A stretch of DNA of 20,755 nt from Pelargonium nanum (lineage: Eukaryota; Streptophyta; Magnoliopsida; Geraniales; Geraniaceae): positions 1-20,755 of the forward strand of contig JAYMTF010001894.1 of the NCBI GenBank assembly GCA_036897485.1, read 5' to 3'. Under the pieces are notes generated by a model. That model was not told the DNA's origin and did not search any database. It saw only the letters and a program-made list of their open reading frames with translations. A program made the translations under genes and the position numbers. Positions 18,374 to 20,755 of the stretch are shown one piece after another; position 1 is the first letter of the stretch, and each line of letters begins with the position of its first letter.

Positions 18374-18769
18374 ATTTACTTTTTTAATGTTGATTTTTAA
18401 ATAGTCTTCAGCCATAATATGGAAAATTTGAGTCTCAATCGGGCAAATTTAGGCTGGAAGATACGAACTGTGCTTGCACTGACTATGCACACGGCTATGT
18501 GGTCAAACATGATAGCATATTGTTAAGCAGAGACCTCGGATGTGCTTTTAAGACACTTCCTCGGGCATGGTACTTAAAAAAACTCGATCAGAAAGGAAAA
18601 ATATATAGAGAGAGAATTCCAATAGAGAAAAACTAGTCCCCCACCCCACCACTCTAGATATATGGTGTATAACCTACCTACTATGATTGACACATGACGA
18701 CATGTGATTGGTTGTATATATGATAAAGTGAGGTTTGTTTTGGTCCCAGTCATAATCTTAGTTCCTAAC
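18374..18769. other. spacer without recognised gene
   Basis: AT-rich DNA with ATATATAGAGAGAGA near 18600 and a C-rich patch near 18640. No ORF, RNA gene or repeat with readable ends was recognised. Confidence 0.4.
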
Positions 18770-19770
18770 TCCCTAATGAGTCGTCTACGGGAGATGAATG
18801 AACTTTGGGATCTACTCGCGCCCTTCGAGCATCGTGAATAAAAAATGAGCTCTTAGGAACATCAACCATTATGAGTAGTATCCTAATGTCCATGGTGTGT
18901 TGCTAAAATATTGTGTTTTTGAGTGTTAAAGGTGAGACAATGTTTCCTATAGATACGAGAAACTCTCTAGGTCAGAAATAGTGCGTAGGCGCCTCGAAAA
19001 AGTGATATGTTCATCTCGGGATTCATATTAACTATGAGGTATTTGGGAGTCTTGTGGGCCAAGGAACTCATCGTGAGATCATGCATCTTGAGATGCTCCT
19101 CGAAGAGGTATAAGCCTATTTTTCGGGTAGAGGTAATCCTTTTGAAGTATTGGAGACTCCTATAAATTAAGGATGGTAATCTTCTTGGATGCGTGATGTT
19201 TTTATTAGCTAGAGGTGGTGTTCCTCTTAAGGAAATGGACCCTCTTGAAGATTATGTATTTTATCACGGGGTGATTTTACTACTTATGAATGAGGAGTTC
19301 GCAAGCGCGGAACATCTCAGTTGGAGTGTAGGTTGTGAAGGGTCAAAGGAGATGCATACATCTTTAAAAGTCGCAGACTTAAAAGAGGAGGTTGAATTCG
19401 AAGGTTGGTTATAGGTGGAAAATAGTCACGAACTCATTACATGAGTTTAGACAAAAGATGGATAGTCTAGATCCGAAGTTGGGTTGTTTAGGATGATGTT
19501 GTGATTGAGTACGTGAGTCGTGTCTTGAAAACTGGAGGTTGAATATGGAGGCATACTACTTGAGAAGGAGATTGCAACTTTAGTATGTGAGCCTCAACCT
19601 AAGAAGGGGTGGAAGAAAAAGACATCACCTAAGTGTGTGGGTAGCTAACTAAAAAGAAAATTATGGAATTGGAGACAAAACTTGTTGGAGGGGGAAGAAG
19701 TCATATCTTGGAAAACGTTTTTATTGTCTTCTCGATCCTCCGACGATGAAGTGAAGTTAACTAGTTATGT
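18770..19770 (+). pseudogene. decayed coding stretch, probably from a mobile element; family unknown
   Basis: Local base composition rises and protein-like blocks occur in one direction. The longest open stretch (19193-19414) reads in part LLKEMDPLEDYVFYHGVIL-like residues ending VADLKEEVEFEGWL. Later blocks are Lys/Glu-rich (LLEKEIATLVCEPQPKK). The order is kept, but the reading is interrupted many times, so there is no working product. I see no LTRs, terminal inverted repeats or recognisable polymerase, protease or transposase motif, so the parent family is open. Confidence 0.35.
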
Positions 19771-20515
19771 ATCAAATTACTAGCAAAATAAGTTTGTAAA
19801 ACAATGTGTTACATTTAATGAATGTCTCATATATAGGATACACACAATGTATATTTGTGATCAAATGAAAGAATAGCTATATTATTATATTTACGAATAT
19901 CACTTAAAAAATTGCCATTGCTAAGCAAATTTTTGGGATACATCCATGCGGATTGCATTAAAATTATTTATAATTTTCTATAAAATAATAATTATTGTAA
20001 TGTAAATAAAACAAATGAATGTAACATTTCTTGTTAGAGAAGAATTAACCGTACAATTCTACAATAGACAAGTGATAATAAAAATAAAACGAAGAAAGTC
20101 ATACAATAATCATTCAACTATTTTTGTTGTATCCTGCTATAACAAAAAGAACAAACTATTACTTGCAAGATTGCTCTTTCTATAGTCATTAGACTCATTA
20201 CCTACCAAAATAGTAGTATTTTATTATTTTTTAACATTGAAAAACAAACTTGTAACAATCCTATTTGAATACAATTACTATAAATTTAATTGATTATAGT
20301 CCAAATAAATAAATATTTTGATATATCTTACGGAGTAAATTTAAAACAAACAAAAAAATTTGAGTTTTCTTTCTCTTTATTAATTGTATAGATTGAATAA
20401 TAAAAAACAGTGTCCGGAAATTAAAGTATTCATTTACTCATTACATATTCAATTTCTCGGAACCTATAATATTTACTAGTTTTTTTAGTCTTCAAGCCAG
20501 AACTTTTCAAGCATC
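19771..20515. other. AT-rich spacer and upstream region of the small membrane-protein gene
   Basis: Very AT-rich, no ORF of note. TATAATATTT at 20465-20474 lies about 50 bp before the next ATG and could serve as TATA box, giving a very short leader. Confidence 0.4.
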
Positions 20516-20701
20516 ATGGACCGCATCAACTTCCGTCTTGGCATGGGCTCGATCTTGGCCATCGTCATGGTCGCAGCTGTGCTGTTTATCATGCCATTAG
20601 CGATGGGGCCTCTAGCAACACCGTCTGTGTTCACCATTCTCATCATACCAGCGGTTTTGATTGTGGTCTATCTCATCTTGTCATTCTTGTCGAACAATTG
20701 A
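20516..20701 (+). CDS. small two-helix membrane protein, OSR/ARGOS-like
   Basis: A 61-aa ORF with an ATG start and no introns. Residues 1-9 (MDRINFRLG) form a short basic head. Helix 1 covers about 11-31 (SILAIVMVAAVLFIMPLA). A short Pro/Gly turn, MGPLATPSV, follows at 30-38. Helix 2 covers about 39-58 (FTILIIPAVLIVVYLILSF), then a polar end. The pattern of hydrophobic helix, Leu-Pro-Leu-x-x-Pro-Leu-type turn, then hydrophobic helix with an internal Pro is the layout of the OSR domain of plant ARGOS, ARL and OSR1/2 proteins. Those sit in ER or other membranes, promote organ growth and dampen ethylene response. The family usually has a denser PPLPPPP turn and a longer N-terminus, so this would be a minimal, diverged member. 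GC content rises sharply in the ORF compared with the flanks, which supports real coding. If not OSR, it is an unassigned small transmembrane protein. Confidence 0.55.
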   Translation: MDRINFRLGMGSILAIVMVAAVLFIMPLAMGPLATPSVFTILIIPAVLIVVYLILSFLSNN

Positions 20702-20730
20702 TCATCTTATGATTGATGAGATAGAAGATT

Positions 20731-20742
20731 CAAGCATGCTTG
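20731..20742. repeat. 12-bp perfect palindrome
   Basis: CAAGCATGCTTG, 30 bp after the stop codon of the small membrane-protein gene, followed by T-rich DNA. It would fold as a 3' UTR hairpin only weakly; its function is unknown. Confidence 0.6.
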
Positions 20743-20755
20743 TTTTTATTTTGAA

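Noticed and set aside
1-20755. CRISPR array, operon or biosynthetic gene cluster
   Set aside because: The window is plant nuclear DNA. No spaced repeat array or set of co-oriented enzyme genes is present.

Overview
This window is nuclear DNA from a flowering plant, almost certainly a eudicot. It is AT-rich, with long gene-poor spacers. Short GC-richer coding islands encode plant-only families: a WPP-domain MAF1 protein, a GID2/SLY1 F-box protein, a subgroup-22 R2R3-MYB, PIP-type secreted peptides and an ARGOS/OSR-like small membrane protein. Plant-type SINEs, hAT relics and a Copia LTR are also present. The species cannot be fixed from the sequence alone.

Layout. Positions 1-1500 hold what looks like the 3' tail of a LINE, a 33-bp tandem duplication and a decayed, unidentified coding stretch on the minus strand. 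An intronless MAF1/WPP gene lies at 1740-2231 (+), followed by about 4 kb without a convincing protein gene. Part of that stretch looks like non-coding exons and may be 3' UTR. A PIP-type peptide precursor is at 6421-6675 (-), a possible LINE remnant at about 8011-8480, and an intronless GID2/SLY1-type F-box gene at 8771-9310 (+). A second, shorter PIP-like precursor (59 aa) is at 10757-10936 (+); a 60-residue length cutoff would miss it. The stretch 11177-11912 carries a SINE with flanking duplications and a lone Copia LTR. An intronless MYB44/73-like gene is at 14162-15124 (-), with a clear TATA box and ABRE/DRE-type sites upstream. The stretch 16183-18373 is a transposon graveyard: a decayed hAT-like element containing a second, younger hAT-type MITE, then a SINE with a perfect 13-bp duplication. 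A decayed coding stretch of unknown origin covers about 18770-19770. A 61-aa two-helix membrane protein resembling the OSR/ARGOS family closes the window at 20516-20701 (+).

How the genes relate. They do not form an operon or a biosynthetic cluster. Several act in hormone or stress signalling: GID2/SLY1 in gibberellin response, the MYB in ABA and stress response, the PIP peptides in RLK7-type immune and growth signalling, and OSR/ARGOS in organ size and ethylene response. This is probably chance co-location. The most noteworthy points are the pair of PIP-type peptide genes flanking the F-box gene, and the nested hAT structure with readable target-site duplications. I see no evidence of a wholly new system.
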